From positions 43,526,287 through 43,590,286 of the forward strand of contig CM037590.1 of NCBI GenBank assembly GCA_021018995.1: a stretch of 64,000 bases of DNA, in the 5' to 3' direction. The DNA is from Chloranthus sessilifolius. Its lineage: Eukaryota; Streptophyta; Magnoliopsida; Chloranthales; Chloranthaceae. Position 1 is the stretch's first letter. Each line of letters begins with the position of its first letter. Below the pieces are notes generated by a model that was given only the letters and a program-made list of their open reading frames with translations, made no database searches and was not told the DNA's origin. This document shows positions 43,181-55,442 of the stretch, piece after piece. A program made the position numbers and the translations under genes.

Positions 43181-43801
43181 TCAGGTACCGTCCGGCTGAG
43201 ATGGATTGTTGAGTTCTGGCTCCATCCGATTAAAAGTCGGTTTCTCATTTTCCATTTGATGCTGTGAATGGACGGACGAGATTGGTGATGGAATTGGTTC
43301 TGCAAAGGCCGCCTGGTTTTCGTTAGTCCTCCAATAATCAGACGGTCCAGATTGAAAATGGCTCACATTATTGAAGTCACCCATCGTCTTAAAGTCGATT
43401 AGATTGGTGGTGTTGAAGCAACTTCTGTTACCGCCGCAAGCCATCCAACCATCCAAAGAGTCTTGAAAGTTGAAGCAACCATCCGGTTCTTTCATTATTT
43501 GACTATATGAATTGTAATTAACATTGTGGTGTTGAGGTTCCTTCCAATTAAGTGAAGTGGGGCATGAGCAGTCAAAATGGTTGACTTCTTGATATGGTAT
43601 CATGGATCTTGTAATTCCCTGATTTTGGAGTTCAGGAAAGTCACTATTCTGCAACTCGAGGTTTGGAGCTTGAGGTTGAGGTTGGAGTTGAGCTGGATGT
43701 TGACTTGGAGTTGTTCCCTCACCGCCTGGAGTTTCAATTGGAGATTTTTTTTTGGTTTCTCTCTCGTTGGTGTGAATCCTACATAAAACATATTCATCGA
43801 G
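43181..43801 (-). pseudogene. NAC pseudogene, exon 3
   Basis: After an acceptor TTTGCTAG (minus strand, 43809-43802) the exon starts 'LDEYVLCRIHTNERETKKKS', i.e. NAC subdomain E (family LDEWVLCRIY). It then runs open for 206 codons to TGA at 43181-43183. The C-terminal part is Gln/Pro-rich ('HPAQLQPQPQ') and Asn/Ser-rich, as in NAC activation regions. No stop interrupts this exon, so on its own it looks healthy; the defect lies in exon 2. It joins in phase to the K codon at the end of exon 2 (44510). Intron 2 is about 710 bp and contains a decayed GGGCTGTTAA-type MITE. Confidence 0.82.
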
Positions 43802-43917
43802 CTAGCAAACGAAAAAATAGAAAAAGATATATGTGAGATATAATAAGGACAATATTATATGGAGGACAGATTTTATGCAGAAAATGGGCAAGCTGAGCGA
43901 CTAATCACAAAACGGTG

Positions 43918-44275
43918 CTAGGCTTGTTAACGGGCTCTTCCCGATTAATTTCAACTGCCAGAAAAAATGCTTGAATCAGGCTCGGATCGCATTCAGGCAC
44001 AACCTGGTTCTTTCCAAGCTCGTGCTTTTATTTCAGCCAAATACGAACTGAGCCGAGTTCAGGCAAGGTCAGATTTTAACTTAATTTAATCGGGCTTGGC
44101 CAGTCCGAACCGGGTTGGTGTTGGATTGGCCGGCTCAATATATTATGACATAAAATATAAGTCAAAACCTTGGGCTTGGTGAAAATCCTTTCAAGGTCAG
44201 GCTTTTTATTTAAGCCCAAATCTGACCCAGATGGGGCCCATATCGGTCTGAACCCGGCCCATTAACAGCCCTATT
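43918..44275. mobile_element. decayed MITE of the GGGCTGT(T)AA family in NAC intron 2
   Basis: Ends CTAGGCTTGTTAACGGGC and GGCCCATTAACAGCCCTA are imperfect inverted repeats around a CGGGCT-rich interior, like 8214-8553. No clear target duplication is seen. Confidence 0.6.
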
Positions 44276-44509
44276 GTATAGATTTGGCAAACTTGGTAGA
44301 TACACATACATAAATTAGGACAGGTTTTAATAGACAATGTTGCAGACAATATTGTCTGCAACATTATACGCGGGTTGAGTCACGTCGCGCCACATAAGCT
44401 ATCTGCAAAATTATCTATTAAAAATTGCCCGCCATAAAACAATATCTTCCCTTTACCAATACTAATTTGAGCGATGAAATGCATTTAAATGAGAAAGCTA
44501 GTGATCCAC

Positions 44510-44815
44510 CTTATCGGCTCCGATCGCATTGGTAGTGCCTTCAATCCAGTACTCGTGCATGATCCAATTAGTTTTATTAGGCAGCTCCTCAGTTTCTTGT
44601 TGTTCGGATGGATTGTCAGTTTTTTTTTTAACTTGCTTTGGCTTTCCAGGAATAGAAAACCAGAGTTCTACTTTTCCCTTTTCCAAGCCCATTATTATAG
44701 TATGAAATTGTCTTGTTAACACTGGTGGCCTTCCAGAAGCCATTTCCAGCCATTCTATCGCAACGTATACCATTCGCTTATTTACGTTTAACAGAACACA
44801 GATTATTAAACGTTT
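44510..44815 (-). pseudogene. NAC pseudogene, exon 2 (nonsense and frameshift)
   Basis: In one frame it reads 'NGIRCDRMAGNGFWKAT' and 'GKSRTLVFY' (NAC subdomains C and D: NGxRxNRxAGxGYWKATG...KKTLVFY). A +1 shift near 44620 is needed to read on into 'NKTNWIMHEYWIEG' and 'GADK'. The exon ends at a donor, AAG|GTGGAT (44510/44509). A TAA at 44778-44780 sits where the Tyr of 'KRKY' is expected. Both lesions lie in the DNA-binding part, so no complete NAC domain can be made. The upstream edge of the exon is uncertain. Its likely exon 1 is 10.4 kb away at 55227-55419. Confidence 0.85.
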
Positions 44816-45560
44816 AAGTTAGAAAATAATAAAGATTAGTGAGGGAAATGATAATATTTTCAGCTAATCTCTGACCGCCCAAACCTGATTCACTAAGGCT
44901 AAAATGAGTTTATATTTTTTTAATAAATTTTATAGAGTTTTATAATATAGTATTTTAAGGTTATGTTTTTTATTTTTTTTATCATAACGTTATGTTTTAA
45001 ACACAAACTCCGTTGCTTAGAGTATTGGATATATTTTAAGTTAGGACCGACTCTTTATACCATCATTTCAAAACCAATTTGGCATTTAAATTATCTCACA
45101 CCATTAATGAGATTATGTGGGCAATCCACACAGTTACAGTGATAGATCACACATTATTGCCTTGTTTGTTAACACGAGTTCTGGCAAAAATTAGCTGAAA
45201 ATTTGAAATTTCTCATAAAACTACAATTTGCAAGTGTTTGACAATATGGTGGGACCCACAAATTAGAGTTTTTTTAAAAAAAACCTCACATAAAATTTCC
45301 AACCAAAATTTGGCTGGCACTTTTTCTGTCCATGAAATGGGTTAAAAGCTGGGAGAAATTTTGGTGGCCACCCTCGCAACCCAAAATTCCTTCTTTTCAA
45401 CTCGGATATTTCATGCTTAAAATCGTTTGATTGCTTTAGATCAATCGATCAAGATTTTTTTTTCACCATAATTTTTCATATAATGGATCTTGACACTATG
45501 AGCTTATCATCAAACGCTCAATTTTTTTGTTGATATGACATACATGTCAATACCTCTTTC
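44816..45560. other. spacer, probably NAC intron 1
   Basis: AT-rich with no coding signal. If exon 1 at 55227 belongs to the NAC pseudogene, this is the 3' end of a greatly enlarged intron 1. Confidence 0.4.
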
Positions 45561-45565
45561 TTCAC

Positions 45566-45978
45566 GCCCACGCATTCTTTGAAAGCGCCTACATCTCAGA
45601 CCCTTGAAAAAAACGTTGATTTCTTTGGATCAGATGATGGAGATCTTTTTCAACAAATATCTTCCACAAAATAGATCTTAGGTTCATGGTGCATCAATCT
45701 GACGATCAATTTTTAATTTCCTGTATCACCGATACCTAAAATATGACTCTTCAATCATATAACACACATCATGCTCAAATGTGACTTTAGGACCATATTT
45801 TGGGGACTGGGGACACATGGAATCACAAACTGGTCGTCTGATAGGTGTTACATGATCTTAAGATCTATTTTATGGACGATCGGGGTGAAAAACAATCATT
45901 CTCATCTGATCCGAATAAATCAATAGTCTTCAAGGGGTCTGGGACGTGGGCGCTTTCAAAGAACGCATGGGCGCGAAT
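45566..45978. mobile_element. fold-back MITE with arms over 80 bp
   Basis: CGCCCACGCATTCTTTGAAA, CTCAGACCCTTGAA and GATTTCTTTGGATCAGATGA on the left are complemented on the right by TTTCAAAGAACGCATGGGCG, TTCAAGGGGTCTGGGA and TCATCTGATCCGAATAAATC. The interior is of the window's fold-back family. Confidence 0.8.
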
Positions 45979-46269
45979 AGAGGTACTCATAAACAACGAC
46001 GCCAATAAATGTAACCCAACCATCTAAGCCAATTAATTTGAAGGCTATGATCTAAAGATCATAAGTGAAAGATTGACACCAAGCATAATCTTTATCATAT
46101 GAGTCAATGCACTTCAAAGCCATTATCCGATTCAGCTTGATTGTATCGAATCATATGATAGAGATTGAGTTTTGCACTACTCTTTTTACATCGTAGATCA
46201 GAGATCATGGCCTTTATATCATATGGTTTAGATGCAACCTCACCTCATAATCGTTATTTATTTGCACCT

Positions 46270-46640
46270 TTGTAAAATCGTAACCTCACCCCATCTCCTC
46301 CGGCCAACATGCATTGACTGCTTTGAATTTGAAAAAGGAGATTGATTTTATCCCAATCTTCCAGATGATGCATCTTGAGATCATAGGTATACCAATTTTT
46401 TTCTTTCATATTGCACCCATTCCAAAAAATGACTCGTGATTTGTATTTGAGCTTGATGTATGTCTCACGAGTTTAGAGTTACTGTTTGGGATTTGTACTA
46501 GGCGGAATAAAAAACTATCTGAGTGTATGCCTATGATCTCAAGACTCATCTTGTAAAAAGTTGGGACAAAAAAAGCATTCATGTTCTAATTTAAAGCGAC
46601 TAATGCATTTTGGCCCGACGAGATGCGGTGAGATTACATG
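46270..46640. mobile_element. fold-back MITE
   Basis: GTAACCTCACCCCATCTCC at the left and GATGCGGTGAGATTAC at the right form imperfect terminal inverted repeats, with the CTTGAGATCATAGG / CCTATGATCTCAAG pair inside. It is related to 14960-15350. Confidence 0.7.
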
Positions 46641-46815
46641 TTCTCATGGAGTGAAAAATGGTGCCTTTAGAAAATAATTTTACACAATATAGCCAAACAG
46701 TTGAAAAAAAATAAAATCAAACCATGGTAAAATTTTAAAATAAAATTTCCTATGAGTTCTTTTTCTTCACCAACCCATGGGAAGAAAATAAAATTTTAAA
46801 ATAAAATTTCCTATG

Positions 46816-47547
46816 AATAGACAAAAATATTATTTATCTTTATCTTTAATATAGTTATATTGCAATCTTCTTTGTTTATAGAGATATTATTTATGAAATA
46901 ACACAAAATAGTAATATGTAGCTGTGTTTCATCTTTCTTCTCTCTTGTATCTTGTCTCTCCCTTCCCCCTCTTTCTTTAAACATTTATATAATATTTGAG
47001 CCATGCTTATAACATTTCAACTATCATTATACCTTTTTCATAGTAGTAGTTTAAATCTCCAATTACTTATGAGAGGGACCATAACATATTTGATTTAATA
47101 GACCACCAACTCGGACATACTCTAAGACGTGAGGATGTATCGATCATTTATCAACAATATTGTTATAAAGTTTAAAGACTTATTTTTTAAAATTATAAAA
47201 AATATAGATATGAAAATCAAATACCCGTTTAAAAAAAATAATAATAATCTCGTGTTTCTTTTTTTATACATGATACGATACTCTAAGGAGCCAAAAAAAA
47301 CTCGGATTCTTAGTTTCAACTCAGAAAGCAAGTAATTTCCGACCTTTTTTATTTTCCTTTCAAAGTGATTCTAAGTGAGTGATTCTTAGTGAAAGGGACA
47401 TGTAGACGTCTGAGCATTTTGCTCGAAATGGCTCATAATCTGAGCTGGGAAAGGTGGGCGGCATTATGCCCCTACCCGAGACACATACTGGATTAAAACC
47501 GAAGTCAACTTTTTTCCACCACCTGGCTCTGGCATAATTAATTAAGA

Positions 47548-47593
<46 letters not shown>

Positions 47594-48782
47594 TATTGGG
47601 CATAAGAAGATTGGAACTTAGAACCTTAGCTTTGCAAAGTATTAAGTCAATCGCTAGAGCAATTTACTAAAATATGAAAAGAAATGAAAAAAATTAATAT
47701 ATATAATTTTTTAAATCGTAATAATGCACATATATTCTAGAAAATACATCAAAATTATTAACAAAAAAGGTCGGGTCTTTAAGTGATCCATTATTGGAAC
47801 GCATCTCAATCCAAAGAGACATGCCATATGATGCACATTTGTGACCAATCTAAATATATTGTCCAAGTGATAATCATTTGATTTTGTATTAGATTCTCTA
47901 TGTACTTCCACATTGAGAGATCTTCGACAACTACTCCTCCATCATCGAGAGGTCTTCGACAACTTTCATGCCTCCACCAGCTCCCTGGTGTACTGCGACA
48001 ACCTCATCCTCTTCGGAGGATGACAACCGCTCCGATGCTAGTACCTAACGGTTGTTGGGGGAGCTTGTGTTTTTCTCTAGTTTTATCGTATCATTTTTTT
48101 AATAGAATATGTAATCAAATATATAATTTTATTTCTGGTAAAAATAAAAATATATTAGTATGCTTTACTGTGCTCATTTCCCTTCATCTTCATGACTTTT
48201 GTATTATTTTTGCATATATGTATATGAGGTACTTGGTATTATTTTTTTAGAAGTCGTATTACGAAAAAAACACCGCCAAATATATTGAACCTCGCCTGGA
48301 TGGATAACCTGTAAAATTTTGACTAAATTTAAATTCACCTCATATACCGATGACTTGATAATGCATCTATGGTTCGAGCATAACTAAGAACTCTTTCAGT
48401 TCCAAGCTTTTCTGAGATGAACTTAAAAATGATAGGATTCTGAATAATTTGGGGAAAATTCAGTAATCATAGTGACTTAAGAATGCACCTTGGAAAATCA
48501 AGGAATCTGAGTCTACCAAGAATATGTAGGATTCTGAGTTTTTAGGAATCTAAGCTTTTCTGAGAAAAATCATGAAACACTTGAACGAGGCCTAAGATTT
48601 AAGATTATGATCATAAGTTTTAATATTATATTGCGAATATAAAATTTGTTAAGATTAGGGTATTTAGGAATATTATTTAGGTTGTTTAAGAATAGAAATA
48701 TTCTATATGGATGAAATAATGTATCTTCTTATTTTTATCTTCTATTTTCTCTTTCCTTCTTCTCTAAATTTCTACATTAATA
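46816..48782. other. non-coding left part of copy B
   Basis: Matches 3029-4950 with scattered differences. The apparent frame at 47900-48250 is not conserved in copy A (the corresponding part at 4090-4260 has stops and shifts), so I do not call it a gene. Confidence 0.55.
47546..47593. repeat. AAT microsatellite, expanded
   Basis: About 15 AAT units; the homologous site in copy A (3785-3797) has about four. It is a somatic-style slippage difference between the two duplicates. Confidence 0.95.
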
Positions 48783-49778
48783 ACAGCAATTAATGTTTGA
48801 GCATTTCTTATAAAAATTTCAAACCTTAGGCTCTGTTTGATAGCAATGAAGCTTCAAAGAGAAATGAAATCAATTTCTTAGTTGATTTTTTGGGAAATGA
48901 TTTCCTCTAGAAATGGATTTTTCACTGTTTGATTAGTGTGTTTGAGAAATATCTTTTATTAGCAATTCATTTCTCTTGTTTGATTAATATCTTTGAAAAT
49001 GTGTTTTTAAGTTTGGATAATATATTTTCTACTTTTATGAAAATAGAAGTTAATTTGAACAAATACTTAGTGAGAAAAGAAGAAAAAAATTTATTTAGGA
49101 AAATACCTAACCTATCACTTCGTGTTGCACTAGTCATAGATTGATTCTTTTTTATATTATCAAAATCATAATTAAAGTCAAATATTAATCAATAATTTTT
49201 TTAATGATATTCTATTACGTTACAAATTAACACCATAGTAATCACTATTTATTACCAAGTTACATAAGGTAGAGTTTGAAAAGTTAAACTCAAATAAAAA
49301 AGTCAAACTTTGATCAAGCTTAAAATTTTAATCAATAAAAATATGTAAAGCTAAATAACAAAGTTGTAAATGTTAGTATCTAATATAAGTTTATACGTTG
49401 AAATGAAATTAAATTTTTATAAAAATCAAACTTTGTAATATACCAACAAATTACAAAAGTCCAACAAGTTTAACATAACAGTATTCATATGCATCATTCG
49501 GTTACACTAGTCAAAATTTGATCAAATATCAACTTAAAAAAAAATCAATTTAAAAAAAAAGTCAAACTTTGACCAAAATTTGTAACTTTAACCAATAGAA
49601 AATTTAGCAATATACCACCAAGCTATAAATTAACATAATAGTATTCGTATCCATTGCTATGTTACACTAGTAAAAAAATTGACCAAATATCAACTTTTAA
49701 AAAAGTCAAACTTTGATTAAATGTAAAAAAAAGTAAAATAAAATTTGATAATGTACTACATAGAAGGTGGGTGAAGTA
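48783..49778. other. copy-B-specific insertion, left part
   Basis: Absent from copy A. Starts with a GGCTCTGTTTGATAGC-like stretch (48838) often seen at the ends of plant hAT elements, then very AT-rich DNA with repeated AGTCAAACTTTGA-like words (49306, 49559, 49703). No domain is recognised. Confidence 0.4.
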
Positions 49779-51723
49779 ATGTGATTGTGTATAGAGATCC
49801 GAGCTACACGATTCAGATGATCTCGTGTGGATCAGTGAGCAAAAGGAAGCCACAAGTGGATCTAGGTTGTGAGACATTCTTTCATTTCTTCAAGAAAGAA
49901 AGACCCAATCCAAAGAGCATTAGGCATTAAAGATAAGGATTTAATGCTATTAATATTGTAAATATAACATTTAATGTTCCTTAAGAAGAAGAGTTTAAAA
50001 TAGTTAAGATTTGGTGAGGATCGAGTTTGGAAAAACTCGGATCCGAATGTCTCGCTTCTCATGCTTACAAGACGAAGGCTTAAAGGTTCTAAAACAACCT
50101 CGCGAGAGATTAAGAAAAACAAGGAGAATGTTGTGTCTCGCTCGCGCGAGGACTTGAAGGCAAAAAGGTCTCGCTCGAGTGAGGCCTCACGCGACACCCA
50201 TCAGACAACTGAATGTCAGTTCGGTCGCGCGAGATTTTGACCAATTTTTGCTCGCGCGCCCAAGCATCGAGGCTCGCTCACGCAAAGAACAGGGTATCTC
50301 ACCTTGTTTGTTTCTTCTGAATTCTTCAGTAGTTTATGTCCTTTGTTCTTTTAGGCATTCTTAGAGGTTGTTTGAATAATTTGATTATAGGAGCGATATG
50401 GGAAGAGATATGAGCACGTGCTTGATGCGATTTAGTTTAACCTCCGTGTGACTCCGTTTGAGGTAGGGAAACTCAGTAGCATGTATATTATACTTTCAAC
50501 TAGCATGTGCGTAATGATATGATAATGATATACGTGTTATTTTTTTCGTAAGTTCTTAGTATTTGCATGAGTTCATTCATAGCTTTGATTACACGATTTT
50601 CATAAGTATAATCACTAAGAAAGAGAATCTTGCGTGCGTGCGTGTGAAAATTCTGGATAAGTTATGTGTATGAGAACCCTATGTGAAATTTGAATTAATT
50701 ATACTTACCATAACTCACGGTAATAAACTATATGTGACATGCACATTGGATTTAAGGTTTAAATTGTGAATATCCAACTGGCACGACGGGATATCCGTGA
50801 CCGGTACAGCGGAATATCCGTACAAATTGTATACTGGTTCGGCAAGATATCCGTTCTTTGATTTCCAATAGTGGAAATACTTCGTTCGGCATAAGTCACC
50901 ACTTGCAAAGGGACTTAGGCATTGTGAAATGATTCATATGAATGACGATGGTGGGTACTTCCATCGGGGGCTCGATGCTATATTGCTCGAGCAATTACTT
51001 AAGTGACTCTTTTAAGTGTGTGTGTATAAGAGTGTGTTCCATTCAACTAATAAGAATGTAATTTGAAATTATGCATCAGATAGGCTCTTTTGTTAAGAAA
51101 TTGTTTAAACTTCGTTTCTATGCTTAGAAATGTGTCATGAAATATATGTGTGATGTCAAAAAATATACATGCTATTTGTTCTCCTTATTGAGCTATGATG
51201 TAGCTCACCCTTTGACTATACGTCACAGGTTCAGGGATAGTTAAGGACACCGAGGATCAAGATTTAGAGGACACAGACTACATACCTTTAAAGGAGTCGG
51301 AGCTTCCTCCCGAGGAATTCTTTTAGTAGACATGTGCTGTGACACTTTGATCATTTTGTGAGAATCATTGTAAGGCTTGGTACGTTCGGCCACTTATATT
51401 TTGTAAGAAGTCAAATTACCTAAAGATAGGTTATACTTTTTGCGAACCATCCTATGGTGACTTTTGTTGTATCACCGATGGTTCGGTTCGGTTCTTTGTT
51501 TCATGTGATGATCATGAGAATTGAACAGTCTTTTGGTAGTTAGAATTACCTTATATAGAAATGGAAGTTTAAATTATTTTATTCAGATTCATTTGATTAG
51601 TTAGACGTGCTTTGTTTCCACTTAGGCATTAGATGTACCAAGTGTTCTATGTGAAGTTAGAATACGACCTAAAGGGTTGTCTTGACGACGCGAGTTTCGG
51701 GTGCCAAAATCCGGGCTATCACA
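49779..51723 (+). mobile_element. solo LTR-like element, gypsy type
   Basis: The right end CCGGGCTATCACA (51711-51723) is an LTR-like terminus; the left end near TGTGATTGTG (49779) is tentative and no target duplication was found. It carries CTCGCTCGCGCGAGG, CTCGCTCGAGTGAGG and TCGCGCGAG words at 50097-50285. Near the right end are TAGCTCACCCTTTGACTATACG and CTTCCTCCCGAGGAATTCTT, both shared in position with the solo LTRs at 26423 and 59853. No coding region is present. Confidence 0.6.
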
Positions 51724-52149
51724 ACTACGTAAATTTTGGAGGACGATCACCATCCTTCATTGGAGAACCTAACCGACTCCCATATATGTATATATAAGAG
51801 ATCACTAACACTTGATCTCATGACCAATTATTGATAACAAATCAAAGTCTCTTATCAACTGCGCCAACCACTAGGGGGTATTATTAATATCAAGCGTCGT
51901 CCAATAGGTCGTCCAAGAACCGATGCCCAATACCGAGTTTGTTACATTGGTTACAATTATATTAAATTATATTAGATAATTGTGATTTTTGTATAATATT
52001 GGAAGTAGTCGCTTTTACGGTTCAGAGATTAGAATCCCGACAGTCGTATCAATTTAGATATTATATTGGTTTCTTGATGATATTTACAAACCCGCTAATT
52101 TGATGCATGTTATCAAAATTATATTAGATAATTGTGATTTTGTATAATA

Positions 52150-53310
52150 TTGTAATTTTTCCCAATCTTTCACATGAAGCATCTTGAGATCATGCTCTTA
52201 TCATCTATCATCGATTTTTGATTTTACATGATATCTATTCCAAAAAAGTGATCTTAACATCGTGTGAAACTCATCACACTCAAATAAGATTACTTTTTGG
52301 GATGTGTACCACATGAAATCAATAATATATAGTCTGATGGCACACCCGTAATCTCAAGATCCATTATGTGAAAGATTGGAACGAAAAATGATCCGCATCC
52401 TTAAATTCAAATCAGTCAATGAGTTTCAACGTGGATAAACTCAAAAATTCAGTAGATGATATTAAAGGTACTCTTATTTCAATTGGGAAGACAATTGTGT
52501 AATGATTAAATAAAGGGTAGTGGTTTATACACCCGTTAACCTGTGAAGAACAAACTCGCATCCACCATAAAAAATCATTGATTGTCTTTTGAAATCTTGA
52601 TGCACCTATCATACGGTTCGATCTTGATTCTATGTAGCACTCAGTACCAGAAGTGATTGCGATCATGGGCGTGTACCTATTAGATGATCATTCTTACATG
52701 TGTGTGCCACGGGAATCAACATGTAATTATCTGATAAGTGGATTATGATCTCAAGATTTATTATGTAGAAGATTAAAATGAAAATTAATCTCTATCATCT
52801 GATTCAAGGCAGTCAACGATTCTTTTTAAGAGATATGTGTGTGCTCACAGGTTTAACGAGGTTGGTTTTTTTTTTTTATACCGGATTTGAAAGGTGTTAC
52901 TACCTTTAATGTAATTATATATATATTTGTGGGTACGGCTATCTTTACCCGTTTATTAGTAAGTTTCAGATAACACCTTTAATGTAATTATATATATTTG
53001 TGGGTACGGCATCTTTACCCGTTTATTAGTAAGTTTCAGGCAACTTTTTTACAGATTTGAATATGATGACGGGGATTATTTTTATTTTTTTATTCTAATC
53101 TTCTCTATAATAGCTCTTAAGATCATGGCGTGCCTATTAGTTAATGGGATATTGATTTTACATTACACATATCACCAAAAGTGATTAAGGATATTTTTTA
53201 TATTTAATTAATATTTAATCGTTTGATAGGTTGACTATGATCTTAAGATCTATGCACAGGAAGATTGGGATAAAACCAATTTCCATAGTCGTACTCTAAT
53301 CAGTCAATGA
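52150..53310. mobile_element. cluster of fold-back MITEs, copy B
   Basis: Three fold-back units (about 52150-52425, 52570-52820, 53045-53310) correspond to the second to fourth units of the copy A cluster; the first unit of copy A is missing here. Between units two and three is a small tandem duplication (52902-53040). Confidence 0.65.
52902..53040. repeat. 73-bp tandem duplication
   Basis: ACCTTTAATGTAATTATATA...GGGTACGGC...TTTACCCGTTTATTAGTAAGTTTCAG occurs at 52902-52974 and 52975-53040. Copy A has one partial version near 6896-6930. Confidence 0.9.
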
Positions 53311-53682
53311 GGTTTTTTTGTCCTAAAAACGCTATAGGCTCCTTCTAGCAGGGTGGGAATAGACGTACCTTCTTTTATATATGATTAGGATTAAATACAT
53401 TATAAGAATTATAAAACAAACAGATGAGAAGTACGGTACAAAACAACTAGAAGTTAGCTAATGCACAATTCACAAAGCTACCAGAAAAAAATAGGAGTTA
53501 GAAAATAAAACGAAAAAAGGTTAAAAATATGCATGTTGATAAAAAAAATTAAAATAAAAAATAAATCTTAATTAAGGATAACAAAAAATCATAAAGAATC
53601 TTATTAGAAAAACTAATAAATAAATAAATAAATTTTTTTCTATAAGATAAAATTAAAAATAAAATAAATAAATAAATTTTCT

Positions 53683-55224
53683 TATATACATGGGAAATTT
53701 ACCTGATCGGTCCTGTCAGATACGCCTTTCACATCAGAAGCCCTATAGTTTCACATTTACCCAAACCAACCAGCTCTAAGCCTAGCCGACCCTTAGGTTA
53801 GCAAAATGCCCAAATTACCCCCTTTCTTTAACGCACAAAAACATCATCTTCTTCCTCATTTTAGTGCAGTACGGTTTTAAAGTCGAGGTGCAAAGGTGGC
53901 GTCTTCTCCTCAATCCAAACTATTGATCTGCTATTTGGATCACGGATCTGACTTTTTAAATGGAGTGTGATTAGAATAAGGAAGAAGATGATACACCTAT
54001 ATAATTTAAAATTTTAAATATTTGCATTTTTCTATGTTTACGCGATGTGAAACGGGATTTATTCCGATCCAAACTATTCTGAGCTGCTATTTGGATAGAC
54101 CCAAATACGTCGATTTGAAAGCGACAATATAAAATCGATAGTTCAAAGATAGATATGAGAAAAATGCGATATCGACTACATAGTCGATATGACTACATCT
54201 ATAGTTCGATCATTTTAAGAGTTGTCATCGACTATGCAGTCGCCATCGACTCTATCAGTGCCATCGACTCTCTCTGAGTCGCCATCGATTATATAAAAAA
54301 TAAAAAAATAATAATAAATAAAAATTATGTAATCGAAAAAATTTAATTTTAATTTTTTTTTTTTTATGTAATCGATGACGACTCAGTACAGAGTCGTCAT
54401 CGACTCGGTACAGAATCGTCATCGATTAAATAAAAAAAAAAAAAAAACTTTAAAATTTTTTTAATATATATATATATATATATTTTTTAATGTAATCAAT
54501 GACGACTCAAGATGTCGTCTGAATGTAAATCATCGATTATAAAAAAAAAATAATTAAAAATAATAATAATAAATTTAAAAAAAATAAATTTTTTTTTTTT
54601 TTTTTAATTTATGTAATCGATGATTTGACGATGCAAGTAGTCGCCATCGACATCTGAAATCGCCATCGATTACATAATTTTTTTTTTTAATATAATCGAT
54701 GGCGACTCAGATAGAGTCAATGACGACTTTATGCATGTAATCGATGACGACTCTTAAAATGATCGCATGATCGTATGTAGTCGATATCGCCTTTTTCTCA
54801 TATCTATCTTTAGAATTATCGATTTTATATTGTAGTCTTCAAATCTGACGGCATAGATCTCGTTTCACATCGCGTAAATATAGAAAAATGTAAATATTTA
54901 AAATTTTAAATTATATAGGTGTATCCTCTTCTTCCTCATTCTAATCTGCTACAGTCTCTAATGAAAAAGGTGTATTTGGGTCGATCCAAATAGCAGATCG
55001 GAATAGTTTGGATTGAGGAGAAGACGCAGTCACCTTCGTCACCTCTGACTTTTAAAAACTGTACCAGATTAAAATGAGGAAGAAGATGATGTTTTTGTGC
55101 GTTAAAGAAAGGGGGTAATTTGGACTTTTTGCTATCCTTAGGGTCGCTTAGGCTTGGAGCTGGTTGGTTTGGGTAAAGGTGAAACTACACTGTATCTGAC
55201 AGGGATAAATTTCCCTATATGCAT
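53683..55224. mobile_element. long-TIR Mutator-like non-autonomous element
   Basis: The element is 53692-55215 (1524 bp), beginning GGGAAATTTACC and ending GGATAAATTTCCC. It is flanked by 9-bp duplications TATATACAT (53683-53691) and TATATGCAT (55216-55224). Copy A (7543-7556) has the empty site. The inverted arms are about 440-500 bp each: CCCAAACCAACCAGCTC, CACAAAAACATCATCTTCTT and GATATGAGAAAAA all recur in inverse. No transposase is encoded. The centre (54190-54775) repeats CATCGA, GTCGTCATCGA and ATCGATGACGACTC hairpin words. It lies inside NAC intron 1, three bases beyond the essential donor dinucleotide. Confidence 0.92.
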
Positions 55225-55226
55225 AC

Positions 55227-55419
55227 CTACAAGCTCTTCTGGGCACGTCAAATATACGTCATCTTCTCTTACCACATCAGCTTTAAGGGGTATTCCATAA
55301 ATTTTCTTTATGAGATATTCATCAATTAAATCTAAATCAGTGGGTTCAAACCTATAACCTGGAGGAAGATGAGATTCAACGAATTTGGGCTCCAGCTCTC
55401 TCAAATTTTTATCTCTCAT
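55227..55419 (-). pseudogene. NAC exon 1 (copy B)
   Basis: ATG at 55419, 'MRDKNLRELEPKF', then 'LPPGYRFEPTDLDLIDEYLI' and 'KKIYGIPLKADVVREDDVYL', 'TCPEELV', ending at a donor G|GTATGC (55226). This is NAC subdomains A and B, closer to the family consensus (LPPGYRF) than the copy in segment A. It is probably exon 1 of the NAC pseudogene whose exons 2 and 3 are at 44510-44815 and 43181-43801, which would make intron 1 about 10.4 kb, filled with TEs. The 1.5 kb Mutator-like element starts directly past the donor, so read-through would end within it. Confidence 0.85.
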
Positions 55420-55442
55420 TATTTTTTCACAAATAATTATTC

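Noticed and set aside
43005-43199. Frame with an Ile-Tyr repeat
   Set aside because: It is the translation of the TA microsatellite.
47900-48250. 116-codon plus-strand frame with a Pro/Leu-rich start
   Set aside because: The homologous stretch in copy A (4090-4450) does not keep the frame, so it is not a conserved gene.
49779-51723. Exact target duplication for the third solo LTR
   Set aside because: ACTAC after the right end also occurs at 49755, but the base following it is not an LTR start, so I do not accept it as the left boundary.
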